Shown here: positions 45,615-58,838 of the stretch, piece by piece | How the letters are laid out: every line of letters begins with the position of its first letter | Position numbering within the stretch: the first letter of the stretch is position 1 | NCBI GenBank assembly: GCA_014653535.1 | Contig: JACWEK010000002.1 | Location: 1-64,000 of the forward strand | Length of the DNA: 64,000 nucleotides | DNA from: Pelagibacterales bacterium SAG-MED43 | Lineage (GTDB): Bacteria > Pseudomonadota > Alphaproteobacteria > Pelagibacterales > Pelagibacteraceae | Direction: 5' to 3' | Made by a program: the position numbers and the translations under genes | Notes under the pieces: model-generated | Database searches by the model: none | What the model saw: the letters and a program-made list of their open reading frames with translations, nothing else | Told to the model about the DNA's origin: nothing

Positions 45615-47378
45615 ATGCCAAGCTACACTGCACCAGTAGAGGATATGATGTTTCTTTTTGAGAAACTAAGAGATAATAAAAATTATAATGAATTAGAAAA
45701 ATATAAAGAAGTCAGCTCAGATTTAGTTAAAGATATTTTAGAAGAAGCTGCAAAGATAAATCAAAATTTGATCTTACCACTTGCTAAAGTTGGTGACGAA
45801 AATCCTGCAAGTTTAGAAAATGGAGTTGTAAGAACACCTCCCGGATATAAAGAGGCCTATCAAAAGTATATTGAAGATGGGTGGACTTCTTTATCTTGTG
45901 ATCCAAAATATGGCGGCCAAGGAATGCCTAAAACTGTTAGTGCTTTTTTTGATGAAATGCTCTCATCTTCAAGTTTATCTTTTAAACTTTATAGTGAACT
46001 TAGTATAGGGGCATATAATTGTATAAATCATCATGCTTCAGATGAGATAAAAAATAAATATTTACCAAAAATTGTTGAGGGTAAATGGAGTGGTACAATG
46101 TGCTTAACAGAACCAGTTTGTGGAACTGATTTAGGGCTTCTAAAAACTAAAGCTGAAAAACAAACTGATGGAACATATAAACTTACTGGACAGAAAATAT
46201 TCATTACTTCTGGTGATCAAGATCTTACAGAAAATATTATTCATTTAGTAATTGCTAGATCGACTGACTCTCCAGCTGGCACTAAAGGCATAAGTTTATT
46301 TTTAGTACCTAAATGTATAGTCAATGAAGATGGAAGTGTTGGTCCTAAAAATGGAATATCAACGGGTTCTATTGAAAGTAAAATGGGAATTAAGGGTTCA
46401 GCAACATGTGTTCTGAATTTCGACGGTGCAACTGGTTATATGATTGGAAAAAAAGACAAAGGTTTAAGTGCGATGTTTACAATGATGAATCTTGAAAGAA
46501 TTGTTGTTGGTATTCAAGGACTAGGAATTTCAGAAATTGCTTATCAAAATTCTCTTGCTTATGCCAAGGAAAGAAAACAAGGTAAAACTAACAATACTAA
46601 ATCATCTAATGGAGCAGATTTTATAATTGAACACGCTGACATTAGAAGAACATTATTAAACATGAAATCAATTATAGAAGGTGAGAGAGCATTATGTTTT
46701 TGGCTATCTCAACAGACAGAAGTCAGCTTGTATCATCACAATGAAAAGATCCGTCAGGAGGCTTCAGACTTTGTTTCATTAATGACACCTGTTGTAAAAT
46801 CATTGTTTACAGATCTAGGCATGGAAATTACTAACGATGCAATGCAAATTCATGGAGGCTATGGCTATACAAAAGATCAAGGAATAGAGCAATTATACCG
46901 TGACAACAGAATAACACCTATATATGAAGGGACTAATTCAGTACAAGCAGCAGATTTAGTTTTTAGAAAATTAAATAATAAAAATGGAAATATCATTAAT
47001 AAATTTTTAGATTTGATTAAATCTGAGATTAATTCGAACAACGATCAAATTAAGCCATTTACAAAAGAATTTACTTATCATTTAAATATTTTAAGTAAGT
47101 TTAGTGAGTGGACAATTGAAAAAGCGAAAACAGATAAAGATGATGTAAGTGCTGCTGCTAATGATTATCTAAAAACACTTGGGTACGTATCAGTTGCCTT
47201 TGCTTGGATAAAAGTTTTAGAGGTAAGCTTTAATAATTTTAATGAAAATAAAAAATTCTATGAAGAAAAAATAAATACTGCTAAATTCTATTTTGATAAA
47301 GTTTTACCAAGAGCTGAGCAACACTATAAATCAGCTATTTCTGGTAGTTCAAATATAATGAATTTTAAATTTAATTAA
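45615..47378 (+). CDS. dmdC: 3-methylmercaptopropionyl-CoA dehydrogenase DmdC (acyl-CoA dehydrogenase family)
   Basis: A 587-residue long-form acyl-CoA dehydrogenase. Features are MCLTEPVCGTDLG near residue 155, the flavin segment ITSGDQDL, GGYGYTKDQGIEQLYRDNRI near 410 with the catalytic-base region following (YEGTNSVQAADLV), and the extra C-terminal domain typical of the DmdC/FadE branch. The DmdC call rests on the gene set: it is followed one base later by a CoA ligase and then dmdA. It introduces the double bond in methylmercaptopropionyl-CoA in DMSP breakdown. Confidence 0.85.
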   Translation: MPSYTAPVEDMMFLFEKLRDNKNYNELEKYKEVSSDLVKDILEEAAKINQNLILPLAKVGDENPASLENGVVRTPPGYKEAYQKYIEDGWTSLSCDPKYGGQGMPKTVSAFFDEMLSSSSLSFKLYSELSIGAYNCINHHASDEIKNKYLPKIVEGKWSGTMCLTEPVCGTDLGLLKTKAEKQTDGTYKLTGQKIFITSGDQDLTENIIHLVIARSTDSPAGTKGISLFLVPKCIVNEDGSVGPKNGISTGSIESKMGIKGSATCVLNFDGATGYMIGKKDKGLSAMFTMMNLERIVVGIQGLGISEIAYQNSLAYAKERKQGKTNNTKSSNGADFIIEHADIRRTLLNMKSIIEGERALCFWLSQQTEVSLYHHNEKIRQEASDFVSLMTPVVKSLFTDLGMEITNDAMQIHGGYGYTKDQGIEQLYRDNRITPIYEGTNSVQAADLVFRKLNNKNGNIINKFLDLIKSEINSNNDQIKPFTKEFTYHLNILSKFSEWTIEKAKTDKDDVSAAANDYLKTLGYVSVAFAWIKVLEVSFNNFNENKKFYEEKINTAKFYFDKVLPRAEQHYKSAISGSSNIMNFKFN

Positions 47379-47379
47379 T

Positions 47380-48996
47380 ATGAATCCTTATGATTCTAAT
47401 TTAGATAAAAATAGAGCAAATTATGTTCCGTTAACGCCATTATCATTCTTAGAAAGAGCAAAAGAGGTTTATCCTAATTATGAAGCTATAGTCTATGAAG
47501 ATAGAAAATATACTTGGAGCGAGGTACATAAACGAGCTACTAAATTTGCTAGTGCTCTGGAAAAAATTGGTATAACCAAAGGAGATACTGTTTCATTTTT
47601 AGCATTTAATACACCAGAAATTTTTGAGGCACACTACTCTGTTCCTATGACGGGTGCAGTGTTAAACACAATCAATATAAGATTAGACGCTAACACAATC
47701 TCATATATTTTGAATCATAGTGACGCAAAAGTATTAGTTGTCGATAGACAACTTCATACTGAGGTTAAAAAAGCATTAAATAAATTAAATAAAAAAATTA
47801 TTATAATTGATATTCACGATCAGTTTGCAGATCAATCTAAATTAGAAAAAATTGGAGAATTGGAATATGAAAGTTTTTTAAATATGGGCGATGATAATTA
47901 TATTTGGAAAATGCCAGAAGATGAATGGCAAGCTATATCATTAAGTTACACTTCAGGGACAACAGGAAATCCAAAAGGAGTTGTATATCATCATAGAGGA
48001 TCTTATCTAATGTCAACTGGAAGTGCTGTTGCATGGAATATGCCAAATAGACTAAATTTTTTAACAGTCGTTCCTATGTTTCATTGTAATGGATGGTGCT
48101 ATCCTTGGACAGTTCCAATGTTAAATGGAAGAACTATTTGTTTAAGAAATATAGATGTAAAAAAAATTTTTGAATTAATAGACAAATATAATGTAACTCA
48201 TTTTGGCGGCGCTCCTATAGTATTAAATATGTTAACAGGTGCTCCCGAAAGCGATCGAAAAAAATTAAAACATAAAGTACATGTTCTTACGGCAGGAGCT
48301 CCACCACCAAGTATAATTTTCAAAAAGATGAAAGAACTTGGCTTTGAAGTAATGCACGTATATGGCTTAACTGAGACTTATGGGCATGTCACTCAATGCG
48401 CCTGGAATGATGATTGGAATAATTTTGATGAAGATAAGCAGAATGAAATTAAAGCAAGACAAGGAGTTAGGTATCCTAATCTTGAGGGCGCAACCATAAT
48501 GGATCCTGAAACAATGAAGGAAGTGCCAAAAGATGGAAAAACAATTGGTGAGATAATGCTCAGAGGAAATGTGGTCATGAAGGGTTATTTTAAAGACAAG
48601 GCTGCTACAGATAAAGCCATGGCTGGTGGCTGGTTTCACTCAGGAGACTTGGCTGTAATCCATCCAGATGGATATGTAAAAATACAAGATAGATCAAAAG
48701 ATATAATTATTTCAGGTGGAGAAAATATATCTTCAATTGAAATTGAAAATACTTTATCAAAGCATCCCTCTGTATCAATAGCGGCAGTTGTAGCTAAACC
48801 TGATGAAAAATGGGGAGAAGTACCCTGTGCATTTATTGAAATGGTTAAGGATAAACCTACCACCGATAAAGAATTAATTAATTTCTGTAAGGAAACATTA
48901 GCTGGTTTTAAAGTTCCAAAACAAGTAGTCTTTTGTGAATTGCCAAAAACTTCAACTGGTAAAATTCAAAAATTTGAATTAAGAAAAAAATTTTAG
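47380..48996 (+). CDS. dmdB: 3-methylmercaptopropionate-CoA ligase DmdB
   Basis: A 538-residue AMP-forming acyl-CoA ligase: P-loop SYTSGTTGNPKGVVYHHRG near residue 188, VYGLTETYGHV near 327 and the C-terminal DRSKDIIISGGENISSIEIE near 432, with the catalytic Lys near KTSTGKIQKFELR. By sequence alone it could serve another medium-chain acid. Its place between dmdC and dmdA supports the DmdB role of activating methylmercaptopropionate made by DmdA. Confidence 0.85.
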   Translation: MNPYDSNLDKNRANYVPLTPLSFLERAKEVYPNYEAIVYEDRKYTWSEVHKRATKFASALEKIGITKGDTVSFLAFNTPEIFEAHYSVPMTGAVLNTINIRLDANTISYILNHSDAKVLVVDRQLHTEVKKALNKLNKKIIIIDIHDQFADQSKLEKIGELEYESFLNMGDDNYIWKMPEDEWQAISLSYTSGTTGNPKGVVYHHRGSYLMSTGSAVAWNMPNRLNFLTVVPMFHCNGWCYPWTVPMLNGRTICLRNIDVKKIFELIDKYNVTHFGGAPIVLNMLTGAPESDRKKLKHKVHVLTAGAPPPSIIFKKMKELGFEVMHVYGLTETYGHVTQCAWNDDWNNFDEDKQNEIKARQGVRYPNLEGATIMDPETMKEVPKDGKTIGEIMLRGNVVMKGYFKDKAATDKAMAGGWFHSGDLAVIHPDGYVKIQDRSKDIIISGGENISSIEIENTLSKHPSVSIAAVVAKPDEKWGEVPCAFIEMVKDKPTTDKELINFCKETLAGFKVPKQVVFCELPKTSTGKIQKFELRKKF

Positions 48997-49004
48997 GTAA
49001 TCAG

Positions 49005-49781
49005 TTGATAATTGACATAGAAAACAAAAGTGTTCATGCATCTGATGCTGGACAAGGTATAGATAGCTCGAAAGATACGATAGTATTTCTTCATGGAAGT
49101 GGTCTCTCTCATATTGTTTGGTCTTTAACCGAACAATTTTTTTCAAGTAAAAACTTTAATGTTCTTGCAATAGATTTACCAGGTCATGGTAATTCAGATG
49201 GTCCATGTTTAGATAGTATTGAAAAAATTACAGATTGGTTGGAAAAAGTATTTGAGAAACTAAATTTAAAAAATTTGACAATAATTGGTCATTCACAAGG
49301 ATGTCTAGAAGCTCTTGAATATTCTTTTAAATATAAAGCAAGATTAAAAAAAATGGTTTTAATGGGTGGTTCATATCGAATGCCAGTAAATAAGGATCTA
49401 ATAGATTTAGCGTCCAATGGTGACTCTGATGCCGTTAAATTAATGATGAAATGGGGTTATAAAGGTTCTAAAAATTTTATTGGTGGAAATCCAATTGAAA
49501 GAATTATTCAATCACCTAGGGACATAAGTGAAATTTTAGCAGTTGATCTTATTGCCTGTAATAATTATGCCAATGGGTTAGAGGCAGCTAAATCAATTAG
49601 TTGCCCAATCATGTTAGTTTTTGGTGAGTTGGATAAAATGGTTAATTTAGAAGCTGGAAAAAAATTTGCAAACTTAGTTAATAATTCGATCACTCATATA
49701 ATACCTGGATCTGGACATATGATTATGATTGAAAAAGCGTTTGAAATGAGAGAGAAGGTCTTAGAATTTTTAAAAAAATGA
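49005..49781 (+). CDS. Alpha/beta hydrolase within the DMSP cluster
   Basis: A 258-residue cytoplasmic hydrolase with the oxyanion segment [11 protein letters not shown] near residue 31, nucleophile [11 protein letters not shown] near 96, Asp in FGELDKMVN near 206 and His in PGSGHMIMI near 235, so the triad is complete. Its start appears to be TTG. It lies between dmdB and dmdA, overlapping dmdA by four bases, which points to a role in the DMSP pathway, perhaps thioester or ester hydrolysis; that role is inferred from position only. No dmdD homologue is present here. Confidence 0.75.
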   Translation: MIIDIENKSVHASDAGQGIDSSKDTIVFLHGSGLSHIVWSLTEQFFSSKNFNVLAIDLPGHGNSDGPCLDSIEKITDWLEKVFEKLNLKNLTIIGHSQGCLEALEYSFKYKARLKKMVLMGGSYRMPVNKDLIDLASNGDSDAVKLMMKWGYKGSKNFIGGNPIERIIQSPRDISEILAVDLIACNNYANGLEAAKSISCPIMLVFGELDKMVNLEAGKKFANLVNNSITHIIPGSGHMIMIEKAFEMREKVLEFLKK

Positions 49782-50887
49782 AAAATTTCCCTATTGTAAA
49801 ATCAAGAAGATTAAGAAGCACTCCTTATACAGATAGAATAGAGTCTCATGGAGTAAGCAGCTACACAGTTTATAACCATATGTTACTTCCAGCATCTTTT
49901 AAGTCTTTAGAGTCAGATTATGAACATTTAAAAAAATTTGTTCAAGTTTGGGATGTAGCAGCAGAAAGGCAAGTTGAAATTACTGGAAAAGATTCAGCAA
50001 AATTAGTTCAATTAATGACATGCAGAGATTTATCAAAATCAAAAGTTGGTAAATGTTACTATGCTCCACTAATTGATGATCAAGGATTATTAGTTAATGA
50101 TCCAATCATTAATAAATTAGGAGAAGAAAGATGGTGGTTATCAATTGCAGACTCGGATGTAATTTTTTTTGCTAAAGGACTTGCAGCAGGAAATAAATTT
50201 GATGTTGATATCCATGAACCAAATGTAAATATTTTAGCAGTACAAGGTCCACTTTCAGATGATTTAATGGCAAAATTGTTTGGTGAAGAAATAAGACAAT
50301 TAAAATTTTTTAACTTTAAATATTATGAATTTAAAAAAAAAAAATACTTTATTGCTAGATCGGGCTGGTCAAAACAAAGTGGTTTTGAGATTTACGTTGA
50401 AGACAATTTAGCTGGTCAAGACCTTTATGATTATTTATTTGAATATGGAGAAGAATTTAATGTAAAAGCTGGATGTCCCAATCTTATAGAACGAATAGAA
50501 TCAGCATTGTTATCTTATGGAAACGATTTTGATAACAGAGACAATCCTTTTGAAGCAAATTTTGATAAGTTTGTAAATCTAGATAGTGAGGTTGAATTTT
50601 TAGGCAAAGAAAAACTCAAAAAATTAATGCAAGAGGGTATTACAAGAAAATTGATGGGAGTTATGATTGATCATAATAAAATTGATATGTATTGTGAAAA
50701 AACATTGCTAGATGATAATGATAATATCGTGGGCTATGTAAGATCAGCAACTTATTCTCCAACCTTCAAAAAGGTTATTGGTATTGCCATGATTAATAAA
50801 CCTTATTGGAATAATAAAACCCAATTTAAGATAGATATTAATGAGAAAATATTTGTAGGAACAGTTTGCGATTTACCCTTCATTTAG
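49778..50887 (+). CDS. dmdA: DMSP demethylase DmdA (GcvT fold, THF-dependent)
   Basis: DmdA moves a methyl group from dimethylsulfoniopropionate to tetrahydrofolate, giving methylmercaptopropionate. At 369 residues it matches SAR11 DmdA in length, opening [16 protein letters not shown] and containing [20 protein letters not shown] near residue 50 and the [18 protein letters not shown] segment near 232, which resemble DmdA more than glycine-cleavage GcvT. Methyl-THF formed here can enter one-carbon metabolism (see folD). It ends the cluster dmdC-dmdB-hydrolase-dmdA. Confidence 0.93.
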   Translation: MKNFPIVKSRRLRSTPYTDRIESHGVSSYTVYNHMLLPASFKSLESDYEHLKKFVQVWDVAAERQVEITGKDSAKLVQLMTCRDLSKSKVGKCYYAPLIDDQGLLVNDPIINKLGEERWWLSIADSDVIFFAKGLAAGNKFDVDIHEPNVNILAVQGPLSDDLMAKLFGEEIRQLKFFNFKYYEFKKKKYFIARSGWSKQSGFEIYVEDNLAGQDLYDYLFEYGEEFNVKAGCPNLIERIESALLSYGNDFDNRDNPFEANFDKFVNLDSEVEFLGKEKLKKLMQEGITRKLMGVMIDHNKIDMYCEKTLLDDNDNIVGYVRSATYSPTFKKVIGIAMINKPYWNNKTQFKIDINEKIFVGTVCDLPFI

Positions 50888-50907
50888 TATAAAAATAAAT
50901 CATTATC

Positions 50908-51915
50908 ATGAATATAGCAATTGTAGGAGCAACAGGAAATGTTGGTAGAAAAATATTAGAAGTTCTTGAAAAAAAAGATCTATCTATAGATAATCTTTAT
51001 TTAGTTGCTTCATCAAATAGTGCTGGAAAAAAAATTATATTTAATAATAAAGAATATGAAATTTATAATTTAGAAAACTTTGATTTCTCAAAAGTTAAAA
51101 TTACTTTTTTTGCAGCTGGTGGAAAAATTTCTGAAAAATTTGCTGAAAAGGCAGCAAAAAGTAGTTTTGTCATAGATAACTCAAGCCACTATAGAATGGA
51201 CCCAGATGTTCCACTAATAGTACCTCAAGTTAATTCAGATTCTTTAAAAAATATAAAAAAAAATATTATAGCAAATCCAAACTGCTCAACTGCACAATTA
51301 GTCATTGCTCTTAAGCCTTTACATGATTTGTTTATAATTAAAAGAATAGTTGTCTCAACTTATCAATCAGTTTCAGGTGGTGGTAAAGCACCTATGGATG
51401 AACTAATTGAACAAACTAAATTAGTATTAGAGGGAAAAAAAGTTAAGTCAAAAAATTTTACCCAGCAAATAGCTTTTAATGCAATTCCTCACATAGATGT
51501 ATTTTCAGAAGGTGGTTATACAAAAGAAGAACTTAAAATGACCAATGAAACAAAAAAAATTTTAGATAATAAAATAGACCTTACAGCCACATGTGTAAGG
51601 CTACCCATATCTGTTTCTCACTCTGAGTCAGTAAATGTTCAATTTGAAAAACCTTTTTTAATAGAGCAAATAAAAGAGGCTTTAGACAACTTTGAAGGTT
51701 GTCAAGTAGTAGATCAAAGAGTTGATGGAGGGTATTCAACTCCCCTTGAAGCTGAAGGAAGAGATGAAACTTTTATTTCAAGAATAAGAGAGGATAATAC
51801 TGTAAAAAATGGATTAAATTTATGGATTGTATCAGATAATTTACTTAGAGGCGCGGCCTTGAATGCTGTAGAAATTGCTGAAGCATTAATTAAGAATAAA
51901 TTTTATGGAAAATAA
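50908..51915 (+). CDS. asd: Aspartate-semialdehyde dehydrogenase
   Basis: A 335-residue NADPH enzyme making aspartate semialdehyde for lysine, threonine and methionine. The N-terminal IAIVGATGNVGRKILEVL, the catalytic Cys in IANPNCSTAQLVIAL near residue 130 and the conserved His in RLPISVSHSE near 238 confirm it. It overlaps sdhC by eleven bases. Confidence 0.96.
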   Translation: MNIAIVGATGNVGRKILEVLEKKDLSIDNLYLVASSNSAGKKIIFNNKEYEIYNLENFDFSKVKITFFAAGGKISEKFAEKAAKSSFVIDNSSHYRMDPDVPLIVPQVNSDSLKNIKKNIIANPNCSTAQLVIALKPLHDLFIIKRIVVSTYQSVSGGGKAPMDELIEQTKLVLEGKKVKSKNFTQQIAFNAIPHIDVFSEGGYTKEELKMTNETKKILDNKIDLTATCVRLPISVSHSESVNVQFEKPFLIEQIKEALDNFEGCQVVDQRVDGGYSTPLEAEGRDETFISRIREDNTVKNGLNLWIVSDNLLRGAALNAVEIAEALIKNKFYGK

Positions 51916-52288
51916 AAATCCCTTATCTCCTCATCTACAAATTTATAGATGGCATATTTCTTCATTAGTTTCTATTGCTCATAGAATCACTGGCATTATA
52001 AATTTTGTGGCTTTAATATTTATTTGCATTTGGGTATTTTTACTTTTTTCAGGAGAAACAAATTATAATTTAATTGATCATTTTTTAAAATCGATATTTG
52101 GAAAATTTATTATTCTTGGTTTAATTTGGTCTTTTAGTTTTCAAATATTAAGTGAAATTAGACACTTGATTTTAGATATGGGCTATGGCTTTGAACCCAA
52201 AATGACTAAAATAAGTGGTCTACTAGTTATTTTTGGTTCATTTTTTTTAACAGTTACAATTTTTATGGTGGGAAAAAATTTATTTTAA
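51905..52288 (+). CDS. sdhC: Succinate dehydrogenase cytochrome b556 subunit (heme ligand absent)
   Basis: A 127-residue anchor with three helices. The quinone-site region SIAHRITGIINF near residue 22 and EIRHLILDMGYGFEP near 81 identify SdhC. At the position of the E. coli heme b ligand His84 (seven residues before the conserved RH), this protein has Gln (FSFQILSEIRH). This follows from a by-eye alignment. It starts the sdhCDAB run inside the end of asd. Confidence 0.9.
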   Translation: MENKNPLSPHLQIYRWHISSLVSIAHRITGIINFVALIFICIWVFLLFSGETNYNLIDHFLKSIFGKFIILGLIWSFSFQILSEIRHLILDMGYGFEPKMTKISGLLVIFGSFFLTVTIFMVGKNLF

Positions 52289-52608
52289 TGAATGTCTCTA
52301 CAAAAAAATGGATTTGCCTGAAAATTAGTTCGCTCATTTTAATCCCATTAATGTTGTGGTTTATCCTAAATTTTGTATCTATTTACGATAGAGATTTTGC
52401 TGAAATTAATGACTTTTTTTCAAATACGACATCAAAATTTTTGTTTAGTTTGTTTTTAGTTTTTGGCTTCCTATTCTCTGCATTGAATATAAGTGAAGTT
52501 TTTGAAGATTATATTGAAGAAAATAATTTCAAAAATGTCGCAAATAGACTGCTGTATTTATCTGCTATAATAATTCCTTTATTTACAATAATATTATTAT
52601 TTATTTAA
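52288..52608 (+). CDS. sdhD: Succinate dehydrogenase membrane anchor SdhD (no histidine)
   Basis: A 106-residue protein with three hydrophobic helices (about residues 12-32, 50-70 and 86-105). The quinone-site Asp-Tyr pair is kept in [11 protein letters not shown] near residue 73. The heme b ligand, normally a His about eleven residues before that Asp (E. coli His71), is replaced by Phe, and the whole protein contains no histidine. Identification rests mainly on position between sdhC and sdhA plus the DY motif. Confidence 0.85.
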   Translation: MNVSTKKWICLKISSLILIPLMLWFILNFVSIYDRDFAEINDFFSNTTSKFLFSLFLVFGFLFSALNISEVFEDYIEENNFKNVANRLLYLSAIIIPLFTIILLFI

Positions 52609-52612
52609 ATTT

Positions 52613-54388
52613 ATGAGCTCATATAAAATAATTGAACATGAATACGATGTAGTTGTTCTAGGAGCAGGAGGATCGGGACTTAGAGCTGCAGTAGGTTTAA
52701 GTGAAGCTGGTTTAAAAACTGCTTGTATTTCGAAAGTATTTCCAACGAGAAGTCATACCTCAGCAGCGCAAGGTGGAATTTCTGCTGCTTTAGGGAATAT
52801 GGGAGAAGATGATTGGCGATGGCATATGTACGATACTGTCAAGGGAGCTGACTGGCTTGGCGATCAGGACAGTATTGAATATTTATGTAAAGAAGCACCA
52901 AAAGCAGTAATAGAATTAGAAAAATACGGAGTTCCATTTAGTAGAACCGATGAGGGTAAAATATATCAAAGACCATTTGGTGGAATGACTAAAAATTATG
53001 GAAATGGAATAGTACAAAGAACTTGTGCAGCAGCAGATAGAACAGGTCATGCAATTTTGCATACACTTTATGGTCAAGCTCTTAAACATAATACAGAATT
53101 TTTCATTGAATATTTTGCTCTAGATTTGTTAATGAAAAATGGTGAGTGTAAAGGTTTGATAGCGTGGAATTTAAATGATGGAACAATTCACAGGTTTAGA
53201 GCTCATACAGTAATTATTGCAACAGGTGGGTATGGAAAAGTTTATTATTCAGCCACATCAGCACATACATGTACAGGAGATGGAAATGCAATGGTACTTA
53301 GGGCTGGGCTCCCACTTCAAGACATGGAATTTGTTCAGTTTCATCCAACTGGAATATATGGTCACGGTACTTTGATTACTGAAGGTGCTAGAGGAGAAGG
53401 AGGATATCTTACAAACTCCAAAGGTGAAAGATTTATGGAAAGATATGCTCCAAAGGCTAAAGATTTGGCATCGAGAGATGTAGTTAGTAGATCAATGTCA
53501 ATTGAGATTAATGAAGGTAGAGGTGTAGGAAAAGATGGAGATCATGTTCATTTAAATTTAAGTCATTTAGAAAAAGATATTATTGAAAGTAGATTGCCAG
53601 GAATAACTGATGCAGCAAGATTATTTGCTGATGTTGATGTAACCAAAGACCCAATTCCCGTTGTACCTACTGTTCATTATAATATGGGTGGAATACCAAC
53701 CAATTATAAAGCTGAGGTTTTAACGGTAAATGGCTCTGAAAAAACTGTTCCTGGCTTAATGGCAATAGGAGAAGCAGCATGTGTATCTGTACATGGGGCT
53801 AATAGATTAGGCTCAAACTCTTTGATTGACTTAGTTGTTTTTGGAAGAGCAGCTGCAAAAAGAGCCAGTGAATTAATTAAACCAGGGGCTCCTCATGAAG
53901 AAATTGGAGAGTCCGAAACTCAAAAATGTTTAGATAGATTTGATAAATTGAGAAATGCCAATGGTGAAAATAGTACAGCCGATCTAAGATTATCAATGCA
54001 GAAAACGATGCAATCAAAATGTGCAGTTTTTAGAACAGAAAAAACTTTGAAAGAAGGTGTTGAAGAAATCAAAAATACCTACGACGGAATGAATTCTATC
54101 TCAGTAAAAGATAAATCATTAATATTTAACACTGATTTAGTTGAAACTTTAGAGTTTGATAACCTTATTAGACAAGCTGTTGCGACAGTTGACTCTGCTT
54201 ATAATAGAAAAGAAAGTAGAGGAGCTCACGCAAGGGAAGATTTTCCTAAAAGAGATGACGAAAAATTTATGCAACACACTCTTTCATGGTGTGATGGCAA
54301 AAACACTAAAATTATTTATAGACCAGTCCATAAATCTACATTAACAAATGAAGTACAATACTTTCCACCCCAGGAAAGAGTATATTAA
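52613..54388 (+). CDS. sdhA: Succinate dehydrogenase flavoprotein subunit
   Basis: A 591-residue flavoprotein that oxidises succinate. FAD motif [15 protein letters not shown] lies at residues 14-28, the FAD-linking His in [16 protein letters not shown] near 45, the active-site Arg in [10 protein letters not shown] near 260 and the [11 protein letters not shown] segment near 395. Normal length. It overlaps sdhB by one base. Confidence 0.98.
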   Translation: MSSYKIIEHEYDVVVLGAGGSGLRAAVGLSEAGLKTACISKVFPTRSHTSAAQGGISAALGNMGEDDWRWHMYDTVKGADWLGDQDSIEYLCKEAPKAVIELEKYGVPFSRTDEGKIYQRPFGGMTKNYGNGIVQRTCAAADRTGHAILHTLYGQALKHNTEFFIEYFALDLLMKNGECKGLIAWNLNDGTIHRFRAHTVIIATGGYGKVYYSATSAHTCTGDGNAMVLRAGLPLQDMEFVQFHPTGIYGHGTLITEGARGEGGYLTNSKGERFMERYAPKAKDLASRDVVSRSMSIEINEGRGVGKDGDHVHLNLSHLEKDIIESRLPGITDAARLFADVDVTKDPIPVVPTVHYNMGGIPTNYKAEVLTVNGSEKTVPGLMAIGEAACVSVHGANRLGSNSLIDLVVFGRAAAKRASELIKPGAPHEEIGESETQKCLDRFDKLRNANGENSTADLRLSMQKTMQSKCAVFRTEKTLKEGVEEIKNTYDGMNSISVKDKSLIFNTDLVETLEFDNLIRQAVATVDSAYNRKESRGAHAREDFPKRDDEKFMQHTLSWCDGKNTKIIYRPVHKSTLTNEVQYFPPQERVY

Positions 54389-55167
54389 TGGTTCAATTAA
54401 ATTTACCTAAAAATTCAAAAATCAAAAAAGGTAATTATTTTAAAGATAAATCTGGTGCTAAAAATATAAAAAAAGTTAATGTTTATAGATGGGATCCTTC
54501 AACGGAAGAAAACCCAAGAATAGATACTTACGAAGTTGACATAGACAATTGTCCCTCAAAAGTTTTAGATGTTTTAAATAAAATAAAAAATGAAATAGAT
54601 CCAACTTTAGCTTATAGGAGATCTTGTGCCCATGGTGTCTGTGGTTCTTGTGCTATGAATATGGGAGGAAAAAATGGATTGGCATGTACTACTCCACATG
54701 CTGAGATTAAAGGAGATATCGATATCTATCCATTGCCACATTTAAAAGTTAAAAGAGATTTAATAGGTGACTTAGATGGGCTTTACAAACAATATCAATC
54801 AATAGAACCTTGGTTAAAATCAAACTCTAAATCTGAAGTAACAGAAATCTATCAGTCAAAAGAAGATAGAGCAAAACTAGATGGTGCTTATGAATGTATA
54901 ATGTGTGCATGTTGCTCAACTTCTTGCCCAAGTTATTGGTGGAATGGTGATAAGTATTTAGGTCCTGCAGTTTTACTCCAAGCTTATAGATGGATTGTAG
55001 ATAGTAGAGATGAGGAGAGAAAATCAAGATTAAAAAAAGTTGCTGATGAATTAAAGCTTTATCGATGTCATACCATATTAAATTGTACTAGTGCCTGTCC
55101 AAAAGGTTTAAATCCTGCAAAAGCAATAGCAGAAATAAAAAAAATGTTAGCAACTGCTAACGTTTAA
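54388..55167 (+). CDS. sdhB: Succinate dehydrogenase iron-sulfur subunit
   Basis: A 259-residue subunit carrying three clusters: 2Fe-2S cysteines in [15 protein letters not shown] near residue 74, then the 4Fe-4S motif [12 protein letters not shown] near 170 and the last set in [11 protein letters not shown] near 232. It passes electrons from SdhA to quinone at the membrane anchor. All cluster ligands are present, in contrast to the missing heme ligands in SdhC and SdhD. Confidence 0.98.
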   Translation: MVQLNLPKNSKIKKGNYFKDKSGAKNIKKVNVYRWDPSTEENPRIDTYEVDIDNCPSKVLDVLNKIKNEIDPTLAYRRSCAHGVCGSCAMNMGGKNGLACTTPHAEIKGDIDIYPLPHLKVKRDLIGDLDGLYKQYQSIEPWLKSNSKSEVTEIYQSKEDRAKLDGAYECIMCACCSTSCPSYWWNGDKYLGPAVLLQAYRWIVDSRDEERKSRLKKVADELKLYRCHTILNCTSACPKGLNPAKAIAEIKKMLATANV

Positions 55168-55209
55168 ACAATAGACTAATAACTTTTTTTGCTCTAAAAG
55201 ATCGTATTC

Positions 55210-57674
<2,465 letters not shown>

Positions 57675-57676
57675 TA

Positions 57677-58837
57677 ATGAACATTCACGAACATCAAGCA
57701 AAACAAATTCTGAAAAAATATGGCGCAACTGTTCCAGAAGGTGTATTTGCCCTCACTGTTGATGAATTAATAGAGAAAGCAAAATCATTAAATACAAAAA
57801 AATATGTTCTTAAAGCTCAAATCCATGCAGGTGGAAGAGGAAAATCAGGAGGAGTAAAAATATTAGATACTATTGAAGAGTTAAGTGAGGCAGCAAAAGA
57901 GATGATGGGAAAAACTTTAGTTACTCATCAAACAGGTCCTGAAGGAAGAGAAGTGAAAAGATTATATGTTGAAGAATCATCAAATATTGACAAAGAGTTT
58001 TATTTATCTTGTTTGATCGATAGGGCCAGTTCTAAAATAGCTTTCATATCTAGTGACCAAGGTGGAATGGATATTGAAGAAGTAGCAAGTAGCTCACCTG
58101 AAAAAATCATAACAACTAAAGTTGATGTTAGTAATGAAATTTCAGAGAAAGATTGTGAGCAAATAATTAAAATATTTAACTTAGGGGATAGTCCAAAAAT
58201 ACAAGCAATTTCTCTGATAAAATCAATTTATCAAATGTTTATAAGTACAGATGCAAATATGGTCGAGGTCAATCCATTAATCTTAACTAGGGAAGAAAAA
58301 GTAATTTGTTTAGATGCAAAAGTAAACTTTGACTCAAATGCTTTATTTAGACATCCTGAAATTGTTGAATTAAGAGATTTAAATGAAGAAGATCCAACAG
58401 AAATAGAAGCAAGCAAACACGATCTAGCTTATATAAAATTGGATGGAAGTATTGGTTGTATGGTTAATGGTGCAGGTTTAGCTATGGCAACTATGGACAT
58501 AATTAAACTATATGGACAAGAGCCAGCTAATTTTTTAGATGTTGGTGGTGGTGCTTCAAAAGAAAAAGTTTCAGCAGCTTTGAAGATAATTCTATCTGAT
58601 AAAAATGTTAAAGGAATTCTAATTAATATTTTTGGAGGAATAATGAGATGTGATGTTCTTGCTCAAGGAGTAGTAGACGCAGCCAAAGAAATAAATATTA
58701 GTGTTCCATTAGTTGTTAGACTTGCTGGAACAAATTTTAAAGAAGGAAAAAAAATATTGGATAACTCAGGATTAAAATTAATATCTGCTGAAAATTTAGA
58801 TGATGCAGCAAAAAAAATTGTAGAGGCAATTAAATAA
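57677..58837 (+). CDS. sucC: Succinyl-CoA synthetase beta subunit
   Basis: A 386-residue ATP-grasp subunit. It starts [16 protein letters not shown], has the [14 protein letters not shown] nucleotide segment near residue 47, [19 protein letters not shown] near 198 and the phosphohistidine loop-facing [14 protein letters not shown] near 317. With SucD it makes succinate and ATP/GTP from succinyl-CoA. sucD starts one base after its stop. Confidence 0.97.
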   Translation: MNIHEHQAKQILKKYGATVPEGVFALTVDELIEKAKSLNTKKYVLKAQIHAGGRGKSGGVKILDTIEELSEAAKEMMGKTLVTHQTGPEGREVKRLYVEESSNIDKEFYLSCLIDRASSKIAFISSDQGGMDIEEVASSSPEKIITTKVDVSNEISEKDCEQIIKIFNLGDSPKIQAISLIKSIYQMFISTDANMVEVNPLILTREEKVICLDAKVNFDSNALFRHPEIVELRDLNEEDPTEIEASKHDLAYIKLDGSIGCMVNGAGLAMATMDIIKLYGQEPANFLDVGGGASKEKVSAALKIILSDKNVKGILINIFGGIMRCDVLAQGVVDAAKEINISVPLVVRLAGTNFKEGKKILDNSGLKLISAENLDDAAKKIVEAIK

Positions 58838-58838
58838 G

